Positions 1 through 9,743 of a stretch of 64,000 bases of DNA are shown piece by piece. Position numbers and translations under genes: made by a program. How positions within the stretch are numbered: position 1 is the stretch's first letter; every line of letters begins with the position of its first letter. The notes under the pieces are model-generated. The model saw nothing but the letters and a program-made list of their open reading frames with translations, ran no database searches and had not been told where the DNA came from. This DNA comes from Streptomyces sp. CB01635 (GTDB lineage: Bacteria > Actinomycetota > Actinomycetes > Streptomycetales > Streptomycetaceae), in contig NZ_NNBL01000039.1 in the NCBI RefSeq assembly GCF_002803065.1, positions 1 through 64,000 on the forward strand. Direction: 5' to 3'.

Positions 1-7
1 TTTGAAG

Positions 8-48
8 AAAACCCCCGTAACGGATGAGAATCCTGTTACGGGGGTTTT
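8..48. terminator. Bidirectional hairpin terminator
   Basis: A perfect 14-bp inverted repeat (8-21 with 35-48, core CCCCCGTAAC / GTTACGGGGG) has A-rich flank on the left and TTTT on the right, so it can stop transcription from either side. It lies just beyond the end of the minus-strand DUF58 operon and would also serve a plus-strand gene ending left of the window. Confidence 0.75.
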
Positions 49-68
49 CTGCGTTGTGTGCGAGTCCC

Positions 69-101
69 AGGCCGGCCCCTTTTCAGGGACCGGCCTTTTT
101 T
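69..101 (+). terminator. Hairpin with T-run, plus-strand terminator
   Basis: AGGCCGGCCCCT (69-80) pairs with AGGGACCGGCCT (85-96) with one mismatch and a TTTC loop, and a T-run follows. The T-run orientation suits plus-strand transcription, as a second terminator behind the one at 8-48. Confidence 0.6.
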
Positions 102-108
102 CTTGTAT

Positions 109-1419
109 TCAGAGCCGGCCCGCTGCCTTCAAAGCGAGGTAGGCATCCGCCAGGGCCGGTGCGAGGTCATTCGGGGTGGCGTCGACGACCGTGACTCCTC
201 GGCGGATGAGCAATTCCGCCGTGCGGCGGCGTTCCGCTTGGGCCTGAGCCGCGGCGGCGGCGTCGTAGACCGCTTCGGTGTTTCCGCGGGAGCCGGCCAT
301 TTCCGCGATCGTCGGGTCCGCCACCGAAGCCACCAGTACGGTGTGGCGTTTCGTGAGGCGGGAGAGGACCGGGAGGAGGCCCTCCTCCACCGGAGCCGCG
401 TCGAGGCTCGTGAGGAGGACGACGAGTGAGCGGCGGGGAGCTGTGTGCAGGACCGCTGCCGTCAGCCCGCGGGCGTCCGTTTCGACGAGTTCCGGCTCCA
501 GTGGGGCCATGGCGTTGACCAGGGCGGGCAGGAGTTCGCCTGCCGCGCGGCCCTGGACCAGGGCGCGGATGCGGCGGTCGTAGGCGAGCAGGTCGACCCG
601 GTCGCCGGCCCTGGACGCCAGTGCGCCGAGGAGGAGCGCGGCGTCCATCGAGGCGTCGAGGCGGGGTGAGTCGCCGACACGGCCGGCGGAGGTGCGGCCC
701 GTGTCGAGGACCAGAAGGATGTGACGGTCGCGTTCCGGGCGCCAGGTGCGGACCGCGAGTGTGGACTGGCGGGCGGTGGCGCGCCAGTCGATGGAGCGGG
801 TGTCGTCCCCGGGAACGTACGCGCGCAAACTGTCGAATTCGGTGCCTTCGCCGCGCGTCAGGACGCTGGTTCGGCCGTCGAGTTCGCGCAGGCGGGCCAG
901 TTTCGAGGGCAGGTGCTTGCGGCTGTGGAACGGGGGGAGGACACGGACCGTCCAGGGGACGTCGTGGCTGCCCTGGCGGGTGAAGAGGCCCAGCGGGCCG
1001 TACGAGCGGATGGTGACCCGGTCGGCTTTTCGGTCGCCCCTGCGGGTGGGGAGCAGGCGGGTGGTGATGCGGCGGCGCTCGCCCGGGGGGATCGTCACGC
1101 GGTGGCGGGACGCCTCGACCTCGGTGCCGGGGAGCCAGCTGCTGGGTGGCCAGGCGTCGCGGAGCTGGGCGCGCAGGGGGCGGCGCGAGGGGTTGGTGAC
1201 GGTGAGAGTGACGTCGGCCGGGTCGCCCAGGCGTACTGCGGTGTCACCCGAACGGGTAAGGCGCAGGCGTCGTACCGGGGCGGCCAGGGCGAAGTCGCAG
1301 GCGCAGGCCAGGGCCAAGGGGGTGTTCACGGCCAGGATGCCGGTCCAGCTGGGCTCCCAGATGCCTACGGGGAGGGAGCCCAGGGCGGCGAGCAGGGCGG
1401 TGCGTCCGGTGAGGGCCAT
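109..1419 (-). CDS. DUF58 domain protein (MoxR partner)
   Basis: A 436-residue protein with two N-terminal hydrophobic segments (about residues 5-50). The cytosolic part carries the DUF58 signature YVPGDDTRSIDWRATAR at about 199-215 and a von Willebrand-A-like region after it (LLVLDTGRTSAGR). DUF58 proteins are encoded next to MoxR ATPases and are thought to be assembled or remodelled by them at the membrane; their biochemical role is not settled. It is the last gene of the five-gene minus-strand operon, 17 nt after moxR, and is followed by the terminators at 8-101. Length and domain order are typical. Confidence 0.9.
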   Translation of the reverse strand: MALTGRTALLAALGSLPVGIWEPSWTGILAVNTPLALACACDFALAAPVRRLRLTRSGDTAVRLGDPADVTLTVTNPSRRPLRAQLRDAWPPSSWLPGTEVEASRHRVTIPPGERRRITTRLLPTRRGDRKADRVTIRSYGPLGLFTRQGSHDVPWTVRVLPPFHSRKHLPSKLARLRELDGRTSVLTRGEGTEFDSLRAYVPGDDTRSIDWRATARQSTLAVRTWRPERDRHILLVLDTGRTSAGRVGDSPRLDASMDAALLLGALASRAGDRVDLLAYDRRIRALVQGRAAGELLPALVNAMAPLEPELVETDARGLTAAVLHTAPRRSLVVLLTSLDAAPVEEGLLPVLSRLTKRHTVLVASVADPTIAEMAGSRGNTEAVYDAAAAAQAQAERRRTAELLIRRGVTVVDATPNDLAPALADAYLALKAAGRL

Positions 1420-1436
1420 GGGTGCGGAGCCTTGCG

Positions 1437-2425
<989 letters not shown>

Positions 2426-2429
<4 letters not shown>

Positions 2430-3685
2430 GAGTGGCGTACCTCTCTTTCGAGGGCGTCGAGTTGGTCGGCGAGGGCTATCAGGGCCGCGTCGTTGGCGGG
2501 CGGCGGGCCGAAGAGGAGGGGGCGCGGGTCCTGGCCGGAGGCGTGGAGTGCGGCGGTCAGGGCGGGGAGCAGGGTCTCGGGCGTGTGGGCCTGGGACGGG
2601 GGGACGCCGATGAGGGGGGCGAGGCGGGCGCGGGTGGCGGTGCGCAGAGCGGAGGCGGCACGATCGCGGGCGTTGGCCTTGCGGTAGAGGCGGGCGCGGC
2701 CTTCGACGGCTTCGGAGGCGCGGATCGCCACGGGGAGGCGTTCGGGGACCAGCCGGCCGAGGCGGCGGCCGCGCCAGAACGCGGCGAGGGCGGCCGCGAT
2801 GAAGAGTTGCAGTGTGCCCCAGAGCCAGCCCGAGGGGAGCAGGTCGAAGAAGCTGCGGCGCTCGGAGTCGGGGGCCGCGGCGTCGTCGGAGAGGGAGGGG
2901 AGGTACCAGACCAAGTGGGGGCGGGAACCGAGGAGTTGCAGGGCGAGCGAGGCGTTGCCGTGCTTGTCGAGACGTTCGTTGAGGAAGGGGTCGGGGGCGC
3001 CGATGAGGACAGTGTCGCCGCCCTTGGCCTCCGGCAGGCGCAGGAGGGTGGGGAGGCTTTCGCTGCGGTAGCAGGTGTCGGCGTCCGTGGGGTACGTGGC
3101 GTAGCGGCGGCCGCCGGTCTCGGCGTCGCCGGCGCGGCGGGCGTCGGACAGGGAGCAGCCGGGGCGCGCGAGTGCGTCGAGGCTGGGGGCGCGGTCCGCG
3201 GTGACGTCGGGGGCGAGCGTGTCGAGCGAGGGGGCGCCGGGGGCGATCAGGACGGTGCGGCCGCCGGAGTCGGTGGTGGCGGCGTGCAGTTGGGCCTGCT
3301 GGCGGTCGGTGAGCAGGTCCGGGGACGCGACGAGGAGGGTGGTGTCGGGGCCTGCCGCGTCGCGGGCCTCGGCGGTGGTGGTGACCACGCGCGTGGAGAC
3401 GCCCCGGTCGGCCAGGAGCTGGGCGACGGCGCGGCTGCCGGCCGGGTCGGCGGAGCGCGGGTCGAGGCGGCCGTGGGCGGCGCCGGAGCGGACGAGCGCG
3501 ATGACGACAGCGGCGATCACCAGGATCACGGCGGCGATGAGCAGGCCGCGCGTGCGGGTCCAGAGCTGGCGTGGGGTGCGGGCCGTGGAGGTGGCCGGGG
3601 GCTGCTCGCCGGGGTTCGCCGGTGGTGTGGAGTCTTGTGCGTTCGGCGGGGTGGCGGCGGGTGCCGTCGGGTGCTGGGTGGTCAC
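2426..3685 (-). CDS. DUF4350 membrane protein
   Basis: About 419 residues from a GTG at 3685. I chose this start because it overlaps the DUF4129 stop (GTGA) and begins MTTQHPTAP; the frame stays open upstream to 4198, but that part is Arg/Pro-rich and out-of-frame-like. The protein has a Pro-rich cytosolic N-terminus, a membrane segment at about 48-65, an extracytoplasmic DUF4350 domain (DRGVSTRVVTTTAEARDA, GAPDPFLNERLDKHGNA), and a second membrane segment near residue 300 followed by a basic cytosolic tail. It is the third gene of the MoxR operon. Function is unknown beyond the association with MoxR/DUF58. Confidence 0.85.
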
Positions 3686-4380
3686 TCGGCGGCTCCTCGG
3701 GGGGAACTGCCGGTGAGCGTGGGGGTGGTGCGGTCCAGCTCGGTGTCGAGCGTGGTGAGGCGCTCGTACGTCTGCGGGGTGGCGGTGCGGCCGCCGTATG
3801 TGACGTCGTCGAAGTCGCGGGCGGCGGTGCGCAGCCGGTCCGTGTGGGCGGGCAGGGTGCGGCCTGCTTCGGTGGCGGCCTCGTCGGCGGTGCGTCCGGG
3901 ACGCGGGTCGAGGAGTGCGCGCTCCTCCAGGGAGCGGACGATGGCGCGCATCCGTTCCTGCACGGCCTGGGTCCAGTGGCCCTGGGCGGCGTGTGCCTCG
4001 GCGGCCGCGCGGTGTTCGGCGGCGCTGCGGGGGCGGTCGTCGAAGAGGGCGGCGGTGGAGTGGGGGGAGCGGTGCGGGGTGCCCAGGCGCCACCACAGGG
4101 CGACGGCGAGGGCCACGACCGCGAGCACGATGACGAGCAGGCCGAATCCGCCGCCGGGGGTCGCCCCGGCGGCGGCGGAGAACAGCTTGTCGAGCCATTC
4201 CCAGAAGCGGTTGAGGCCCCGCTGGAGGAGGCTCGGGTCGTCCTGGTGGTATGCGGGCTCGGACAGTTCGCGCCGGGCCGCTTCCCGCGCGGGGGCGCGC
4301 GGGATGGTCACCGGTGGTTCGTCGCCGCCGGTGCGCGAGCGCAGCGCGGCAGCCCAGAGCACTCCCCCCGCCGGGCTCAC
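3682..4380 (-). CDS. DUF4129 membrane protein
   Basis: A 232-residue protein with an N-terminal extracytoplasmic stretch, one membrane segment at about 79-97, and a C-terminal DUF4129 domain with the AEAHAAQGHWTQAVQERMR pattern found in this family. DUF4129 is often fused to transglutaminase-like proteins or encoded beside DUF4350 and MoxR. The GTG start at 4380 is 4 nt after the preceding stop, and the gene end overlaps the next start. The molecular role is unknown. Confidence 0.85.
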   Translation of the reverse strand: MSPAGGVLWAAALRSRTGGDEPPVTIPRAPAREAARRELSEPAYHQDDPSLLQRGLNRFWEWLDKLFSAAAGATPGGGFGLLVIVLAVVALAVALWWRLGTPHRSPHSTAALFDDRPRSAAEHRAAAEAHAAQGHWTQAVQERMRAIVRSLEERALLDPRPGRTADEAATEAGRTLPAHTDRLRTAARDFDDVTYGGRTATPQTYERLTTLDTELDRTTPTLTGSSPRGAAE

Positions 4381-4384
4381 CGCA

Positions 4385-5677
4385 TCAGCTCCCCGGGGTG
4401 GGGCCGGTGGTGTCGCCGTAGCTCTGGAGGCCTGCCGCGCGGCCGAGTTCGAGGTCGAGGGCCTCGCGGCGGATGCGCTGGTCGATGTAGAGGAGCACAG
4501 TGACGCCCGCCGTGATCGGGAAGGTGAGCATGGAGCCGATCACGGAGCCGACGCCGGTGACGATGAGGAACGTCCAGCCGAGGTCGCCGGTGCCGCCGTC
4601 GAGGAATCCGCTGACGCTTTCGCCGCTCATGGCGCCGGCGAGGAAGGTGAACGGGATGACGATGATCGACGAGACGAGTCCGGCGATGATCCCGGCGAGC
4701 AGTTGGATGCCGAAGACCCGCCACCAGGAGCCGCGGACCAGCTTGGCGGAGCGGCTCATGGACTTCAGGACGCCCTGCTTCTCCAGCATCAGGGCGGGCG
4801 AGGCGAGCGAGAAGCGGATCATCAGCCAGATCGCCAGGACGGCGCCGCCGAGGGCGCCGAGGGCGATGAGCGGGGCGCCGGCGTCCGAGGAGCCTATGAC
4901 GGCGACGAGGATGCCCGGCAGCATGCAGACGAGCAGGACGGCGGCGGCGATGAGCGGCAGGAGGAGTGTCAGGCCGGCCAGCTTGAGGAGCTGGGGCTTG
5001 GCGTCCTTCCAGGCCTCCCCGGTCGTCACGGACTTGCCGAGTACGGCCCGGCTGGTCACGGTCGTGAGCAGGGCCGTGGCGACGATGGTGCCGAGCAGGT
5101 AGACGATCTGGACGACGCCCGAGCTGACCAGGGTGTCGCCGACGGCGCGCGTCAGTTCGCTCGCCGTGGCGCTCGGGTCGTCGAGGGCGTCCGTGTTCGT
5201 CGAGTTGTTCAGGACGAGACCCTGGAGGAGGACGACCACGATCTCGATGAGCACGGCGACGGAGAGCGAGATCCCGAGGACGGTGCGCCAGTGCGCGCGC
5301 ATCGTCGACACGGCGCCGTCCAGGATCTCGCCGACGCCGAGGGGGCGAAGCGGGATGACGCCGGGCTTGGCGGCCGCGGGCCTGCCCTGCCAGGAGCCCC
5401 ATCCGCCGCCGTAGCCACCGCCCGGGCCGCCGTAGCCGCCACCACCGCCGGGGCCCGCGGGGCCTCCGGGCGGTCCGCCGCCCCAACCCTGGGCGGGAGG
5501 CGACGGAGGGGGCGGGGCCTGGCCCTGGCCGGACGGGGCGGACCACTGCGCGGGCGGCGGCTGCTCCTTGGACCACTTCGGGTCGGGAGCCGCGTCCTTG
5601 CCGTCCTGGGCAGGCTGGTCGTCCTGGCCGTCGGAGGGGGCGGATCCGGGCGAGGCCCAGCCCGGAGTGTCGTTCAT
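4385..5677 (-). CDS. Multipass membrane protein of the MoxR operon
   Basis: A 430-residue protein. The first ~110 residues are Gly/Pro/Gln-rich and probably disordered. A conserved PLRPLGVGEILDGAVSTMR segment then leads into about six membrane helices, ending in a short cytosolic tail. The motif and topology resemble the membrane domain of glycerophosphodiester phosphodiesterase-type proteins, but no catalytic domain is visible, so no enzymatic role is claimed. It is the first gene of the minus-strand operon. The 140-bp gap to mtnA must hold both divergent promoters. Confidence 0.8.
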   Translation of the reverse strand: MNDTPGWASPGSAPSDGQDDQPAQDGKDAAPDPKWSKEQPPPAQWSAPSGQGQAPPPPSPPAQGWGGGPPGGPAGPGGGGGYGGPGGGYGGGWGSWQGRPAAAKPGVIPLRPLGVGEILDGAVSTMRAHWRTVLGISLSVAVLIEIVVVLLQGLVLNNSTNTDALDDPSATASELTRAVGDTLVSSGVVQIVYLLGTIVATALLTTVTSRAVLGKSVTTGEAWKDAKPQLLKLAGLTLLLPLIAAAVLLVCMLPGILVAVIGSSDAGAPLIALGALGGAVLAIWLMIRFSLASPALMLEKQGVLKSMSRSAKLVRGSWWRVFGIQLLAGIIAGLVSSIIVIPFTFLAGAMSGESVSGFLDGGTGDLGWTFLIVTGVGSVIGSMLTFPITAGVTVLLYIDQRIRREALDLELGRAAGLQSYGDTTGPTPGS

Positions 5678-5817
5678 CGTCGCTCCTTCACGGTGCCCGG
5701 CCGCGGTCGCGGCGGCAGCTTGGCGCCCATCGTGCCACGGTGTGGCTCCGAGTTGACCGGGTGCCGTATGGGCTGCACACCTTCAATTGTCCGCCGGGTA
5801 CGGGGCAGACTGGGCGG

Positions 5818-6966
5818 ATGGCTGATCAGTACGCGCAAACCGGCGACGACAAGCGGCCCACCGACATACCGGTACTCCGATGGGAGGAGCCGGCCGAGGG
5901 GCCCGCGCTCGTCCTGCTCGACCAGACCAGGCTGCCCGTGGAGGAGGTCGAGCTGGTCTGCACCGACGCGCAGGGGCTCGTCCAGGCGATCAGGACGCTC
6001 GCCGTGCGGGGAGCGCCAGTCCTTGGCATCGCGGGGGCGTACGGCGTCGCCCTGGCCGCTGCACGGGGGTTCGACGTGGACGAGGCGGCGGTCGCGCTGG
6101 CCGGCGCGCGCCCCACAGCGGTTAATCTCGCGAAGGGGGTGCGCCGGGCCCATGCGGCGTACCGGGCCGGGCTCGGGGCCGAGGGGGACCGGGAGCGGGC
6201 CGCCCGGGACGCGCTCGCCGCCGCGCGGGCGCTGCACCGGGAGGACGCCGAGGCCAGCGCCGCCATGGCCCGGCACGGCCTCGCGCTGCTCGACGAGATG
6301 ATGCCGGGCGGACAGCACCGGATCCTCACGCACTGCAACACGGGGGCGCTGGTCTCCGGGGGCGAGGGCACCGCGTTCGCGGTGGCGCTCGCCGCGCACC
6401 GGGTGGGGCGGCTGACGCGGCTGTGGGTGGACGAGACGCGGCCGCTGCTCCAGGGTTCGCGGCTGACCGCGTACGAGGCGGCGCGGGCGGGGATGGCGTA
6501 CACGCTGCTCACGGATAATGCGGCGGGGTCGCTGTTCGCGGCCGGTGAGGTGGACGCGGTGCTGGTCGGGGCCGACCGGATCGTGGCGGACGGTTCCGTC
6601 GCGAACAAGGTGGGGACCTATCCGCTCGCGGTTCTTGCCAAGTACCACCATGTGCCGTTCATCGTGGTGGCGCCGGCTACGACCGTGGACCCGGAAACCC
6701 CCGACGGAGCGTCCGTCGAGGTGGAGCAGCGGGCCGGACATGAAGTGACGGAGGTCACGGCACCCCAGGTGCCGATGGCCGGGGTTGAGGCGGGAGGCGT
6801 GTTTCCGGTGGCTCCGCTGGGGACGCAGGCGTACAACCCCGCATTCGATGTGACGCCGCCCGAGTTGGTGACGGCGATCGTCACAGAGTGGGGAGTGGTT
6901 TCCCCTGTGACAGCTGAAGGACTGGGCGAGCTGTGTGCCAGGTCACGCCAGGTAACGATTAAGTAA
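5818..6966 (+). CDS. mtnA: S-methyl-5-thioribose-1-phosphate isomerase
   Basis: A 382-residue enzyme of the methionine salvage pathway that converts methylthioribose-1-phosphate to methylthioribulose-1-phosphate. The conserved catalytic Cys (THCNTG, C173) and Asp (GADRI, D253) are present, as is the RGAPVLGIAGAYG substrate loop. The ATG at 5818 fits the family N-terminus; upstream in-frame codons do not. It ends 4 nt before mtrA, so mtrA is probably cotranscribed as well as having its own control. Confidence 0.95.
   Translation: MADQYAQTGDDKRPTDIPVLRWEEPAEGPALVLLDQTRLPVEEVELVCTDAQGLVQAIRTLAVRGAPVLGIAGAYGVALAAARGFDVDEAAVALAGARPTAVNLAKGVRRAHAAYRAGLGAEGDRERAARDALAAARALHREDAEASAAMARHGLALLDEMMPGGQHRILTHCNTGALVSGGEGTAFAVALAAHRVGRLTRLWVDETRPLLQGSRLTAYEAARAGMAYTLLTDNAAGSLFAAGEVDAVLVGADRIVADGSVANKVGTYPLAVLAKYHHVPFIVVAPATTVDPETPDGASVEVEQRAGHEVTEVTAPQVPMAGVEAGGVFPVAPLGTQAYNPAFDVTPPELVTAIVTEWGVVSPVTAEGLGELCARSRQVTIK
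6942..6957 (+). promoter_or_regulatory. Candidate MtrA direct-repeat site
   Basis: GTCACG (6942-6947) and GTAACG (6952-6957) are spaced one helical turn apart, inside the 3' end of mtnA and 14 nt before the mtrA start. The direct GTNACN repeat layout resembles reported MtrA sites, so autoregulation is possible. Position and spacing are seen; binding is inferred. Confidence 0.4.
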
Positions 6967-6970
6967 TGGG

Positions 6971-7660
6971 ATGATGTGGCCTATGAAGGGACGAGTCCTT
7001 GTCGTCGACGACGACACCGCACTGGCCGAGATGCTCGGCATTGTGCTGCGTGGTGAAGGTTTTGAGCCGTCGTTCGTAGCTGACGGCGACAAGGCGCTGG
7101 CCGCATTCCGTGAGTCCAAGCCGGATCTGGTCCTTCTGGACCTGATGCTTCCCGGCCGGGACGGCATCGAGGTGTGCCGCCTGATCAGGGCGGAGTCCGG
7201 GGTGCCGATCGTGATGCTGACCGCGAAGAGCGACACGGTGGACGTCGTGGTGGGCCTCGAGTCGGGCGCCGACGACTACATCGTGAAGCCGTTCAAGCCG
7301 AAGGAGCTCGTGGCCCGTATCCGGGCGCGGCTGCGGAGGTCCGAGGAGCCCGCGCCCGAGCAGCTCGCCATCGGCGACCTGGTCATCGACGTGGCGGGGC
7401 ACTCCGTGAAGCGGGAGGGGCAGTCGATCGCGCTGACACCTCTGGAGTTCGACCTCCTGGTGGCGCTCGCCCGCAAGCCGTGGCAGGTGTTCACGCGTGA
7501 GGTCCTCCTCGAGCAGGTGTGGGGCTATCGGCACGCGGCCGACACCCGCCTGGTGAACGTGCATGTGCAGCGGCTGCGCTCGAAGGTCGAGAAGGACCCC
7601 GAGCGTCCGGAGATCGTGGTGACCGTCCGTGGCGTCGGTTACAAGGCCGGACCGAGCTGA
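6971..7660 (+). CDS. mtrA: Response regulator MtrA
   Basis: A 229-residue OmpR/PhoB-type response regulator. The receiver domain has the acidic pocket VVDDD and the phosphoacceptor Asp in LLDLMLPGRDG (about residue 57). The winged-helix domain ends with RLVNVHVQRLRSKVEKDP. MtrA is a conserved actinobacterial regulator of cell-wall remodelling, division and, in Streptomyces, development and secondary metabolism. An alternative start is the ATG four codons in (MKGRVLVVDDD). The next gene, mtrB, begins one base after the stop, as expected for the conserved mtrAB-lpqB unit. Confidence 0.97.
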   Translation: MMWPMKGRVLVVDDDTALAEMLGIVLRGEGFEPSFVADGDKALAAFRESKPDLVLLDLMLPGRDGIEVCRLIRAESGVPIVMLTAKSDTVDVVVGLESGADDYIVKPFKPKELVARIRARLRRSEEPAPEQLAIGDLVIDVAGHSVKREGQSIALTPLEFDLLVALARKPWQVFTREVLLEQVWGYRHAADTRLVNVHVQRLRSKVEKDPERPEIVVTVRGVGYKAGPS

Positions 7661-7661
7661 C

Positions 7662-9743
7662 GTGTCCCGCGACAGTGCCGCTCCGGCACCCGGGGGGCCG
7701 GGAATCCGCTCGGGGCGGCCTGTGGGACCGAAGGCCGGGCGTGGCTCCGTGCTGCGCCGGGTCCTCGACGGCGGTCTGCTGCTCCAGGGCGGGATGAAGG
7801 GCAGCCCCGTGCTGCGCCTGTTCACGCGCTGGGTGCGGCGGCCGCTGCTGCCCGCCAGGCGCCTGTGGCGGCGCAACATCCAGCTCAAGATCGTCGTCAC
7901 GACGCTGCTGATGTCGCTCGGTGTCGTGCTGCTGCTCGGCATCGTCGTCATCGGCTCCGTGCGCAACGGGCTGCTCGACGCCAAGGTGAAGGCGTCGCAG
8001 AGCCAGGCCGAGGGCGGCTTCCGGGCCGCCAAGGACAAGGCCGACACGGCCGCGGCCGGGGCGCGCGACGGGGCGACGACGGACAGCCGCGCCCCCCTGA
8101 CCCCGAACAACTGGATGAGCGAGCTGGTCACCCAGCTCTCCTCCGGCGGCCAGAGCGCCTTCGACGTCGTGACGCTCAGCCCACCCGGGGCCGACAGCGG
8201 CGACAGCGTGCGCGGACCGCGGGCCTCCGGCGGCGTCCTCGACCCCAGCGTCCCCGACGACCTGCGCGAACGGGTCGAGAAGATGACAGGCGCGTCCCAG
8301 GAGTACACGCGCATCGTCTACGAGGACGGCAAGGACTCGCAGCCCGGCCTCGTCATCGGCAAACAGATGACAGACCCGAAGGGCCACGCCTACCAGCTGT
8401 ACTACCTCTTCCCGCTCACCCAGGAAGAGAAGTCGCTCGGCCTGGTCAAGGGCACGCTCGCCACGGCCGGACTGTTCGTCGTGGTGCTGCTCGGCGCCAT
8501 CGCCTGGCTCGTCGTACGGCAGGTCGTCACGCCCGTACGGATGGCAGCCGGCGTCGCCGAAAGGCTCTCCGCGGGACGTCTCCAGGAACGTATGAAGGTC
8601 ACCGGCGAGGACGACATCGCGCGGCTCGGTGAGGCCTTCAACAAGATGGCGCAGAACCTGCATACGAAGATCCAGCAGCTGGAGGATCTGTCGCGGATGC
8701 AGCGGCGCTTCGTGTCCGACGTGTCGCACGAGCTGCGGACACCCCTCACGACGGTGCGCATGGCCGCCGACGTGATCCATGACGCGCGCGTGGACTTCGA
8801 CCCGGTCACCGCGCGGTCGGCGGAACTGCTCGCCGATCAACTGGACCGGTTCGAGTCACTCCTGTCGGACCTCCTCGAGATCAGCCGCTTCGACGCGGGA
8901 GCGGCCGCCCTGGAGGCGGAGCCGATAGACCTGCGGGAAGTCGTACGGCGTGTGGTGGGCGGCGCCGAGCCGCTCGCCGAGCACAAGGGCACGCACGTGC
9001 GGATCGTCGGGGACCAGCAGCCCGTGGTCGCCGAGGCGGACGCCCGGCGCGTGGAGCGCGTCCTGCGCAATCTCGTCGTCAACGCCGTGGAGCACGGCGA
9101 AGGCAAGGATGTGGTGGTGCGGCTCGCCGCGGCCGGCGGCGCGGTCGCCGTCGCCGTACGCGACTACGGCGTGGGCCTGAAGCCCGGCGAGGCCACCCGC
9201 GTCTTCAGCCGCTTCTGGCGCGCCGACCCGGCACGCGCGCGTACCACCGGCGGCACGGGCCTCGGCCTGTCCATCGCCCTCGAGGACGCCCGGCTGCACG
9301 GCGGCTGGCTCCAGGCGTGGGGCGAGCCCGGCGGCGGATCGCAGTTCCGGCTGACACTGCCGCGGACGGCGGACGAACCCCTGCGCGGGTCCCCGATACC
9401 GCTGGAGCCGGAGGACTCGCGGCGCAACCGCGGCCTGAGCGAGGCAGGGCTTCCGCTCGGCGGGGGCGCCGGCAAGCTGGCGACGGTCCCAGCGCAGGCA
9501 GCGGGCGCGCCCCGCATGCCGTCGTCCGTACCCGCGAAGGAACCGGCCGCGCCCCGGTACGCGGTCGACCCCGCGGCGCTGCCCGGGAACGGCTCGCGGG
9601 TCGTGTCCCGCGGTGACGCGGCCGCACCGGCGGCACGCAGACAGGACACCGGGAGTCCGGAGAGAGCCTGGGACGAGCAGGCCGGACCGGCCGAGAAGAC
9701 CGGCGGCAGCGGCGAGGGAAGTGGGGGCGGGCGTGCGCGGTGA
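7662..9743 (+). CDS. mtrB: Sensor histidine kinase MtrB
   Basis: A 693-residue kinase. The GTG start at 7662 follows the mtrA stop by one base. The order is a basic cytosolic N-terminus; a membrane helix at about 75-100; an extracytoplasmic sensor region; a second helix near 265-290; HAMP; a dimerisation domain with the phospho-His in DVSHELRTPL (H356); then an ATPase domain with N-box NLVVNAVEHGEG and G-boxes DYGVGL and GGTGLGLS. The last ~120 residues are a low-complexity Pro/Ala/Gly tail, typical of Streptomyces MtrB. It phosphorylates MtrA; LpqB, encoded next, modulates it. Confidence 0.96.
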   Translation: MSRDSAAPAPGGPGIRSGRPVGPKAGRGSVLRRVLDGGLLLQGGMKGSPVLRLFTRWVRRPLLPARRLWRRNIQLKIVVTTLLMSLGVVLLLGIVVIGSVRNGLLDAKVKASQSQAEGGFRAAKDKADTAAAGARDGATTDSRAPLTPNNWMSELVTQLSSGGQSAFDVVTLSPPGADSGDSVRGPRASGGVLDPSVPDDLRERVEKMTGASQEYTRIVYEDGKDSQPGLVIGKQMTDPKGHAYQLYYLFPLTQEEKSLGLVKGTLATAGLFVVVLLGAIAWLVVRQVVTPVRMAAGVAERLSAGRLQERMKVTGEDDIARLGEAFNKMAQNLHTKIQQLEDLSRMQRRFVSDVSHELRTPLTTVRMAADVIHDARVDFDPVTARSAELLADQLDRFESLLSDLLEISRFDAGAAALEAEPIDLREVVRRVVGGAEPLAEHKGTHVRIVGDQQPVVAEADARRVERVLRNLVVNAVEHGEGKDVVVRLAAAGGAVAVAVRDYGVGLKPGEATRVFSRFWRADPARARTTGGTGLGLSIALEDARLHGGWLQAWGEPGGGSQFRLTLPRTADEPLRGSPIPLEPEDSRRNRGLSEAGLPLGGGAGKLATVPAQAAGAPRMPSSVPAKEPAAPRYAVDPAALPGNGSRVVSRGDAAAPAARRQDTGSPERAWDEQAGPAEKTGGSGEGSGGGRAR

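Noticed and set aside
2432..6301. 1289-codon plus-strand open frame over the MoxR operon
   Set aside because: It overlaps five recognised minus-strand genes and mtnA out of frame; low-complexity Gly/Ala/Arg/Glu composition.
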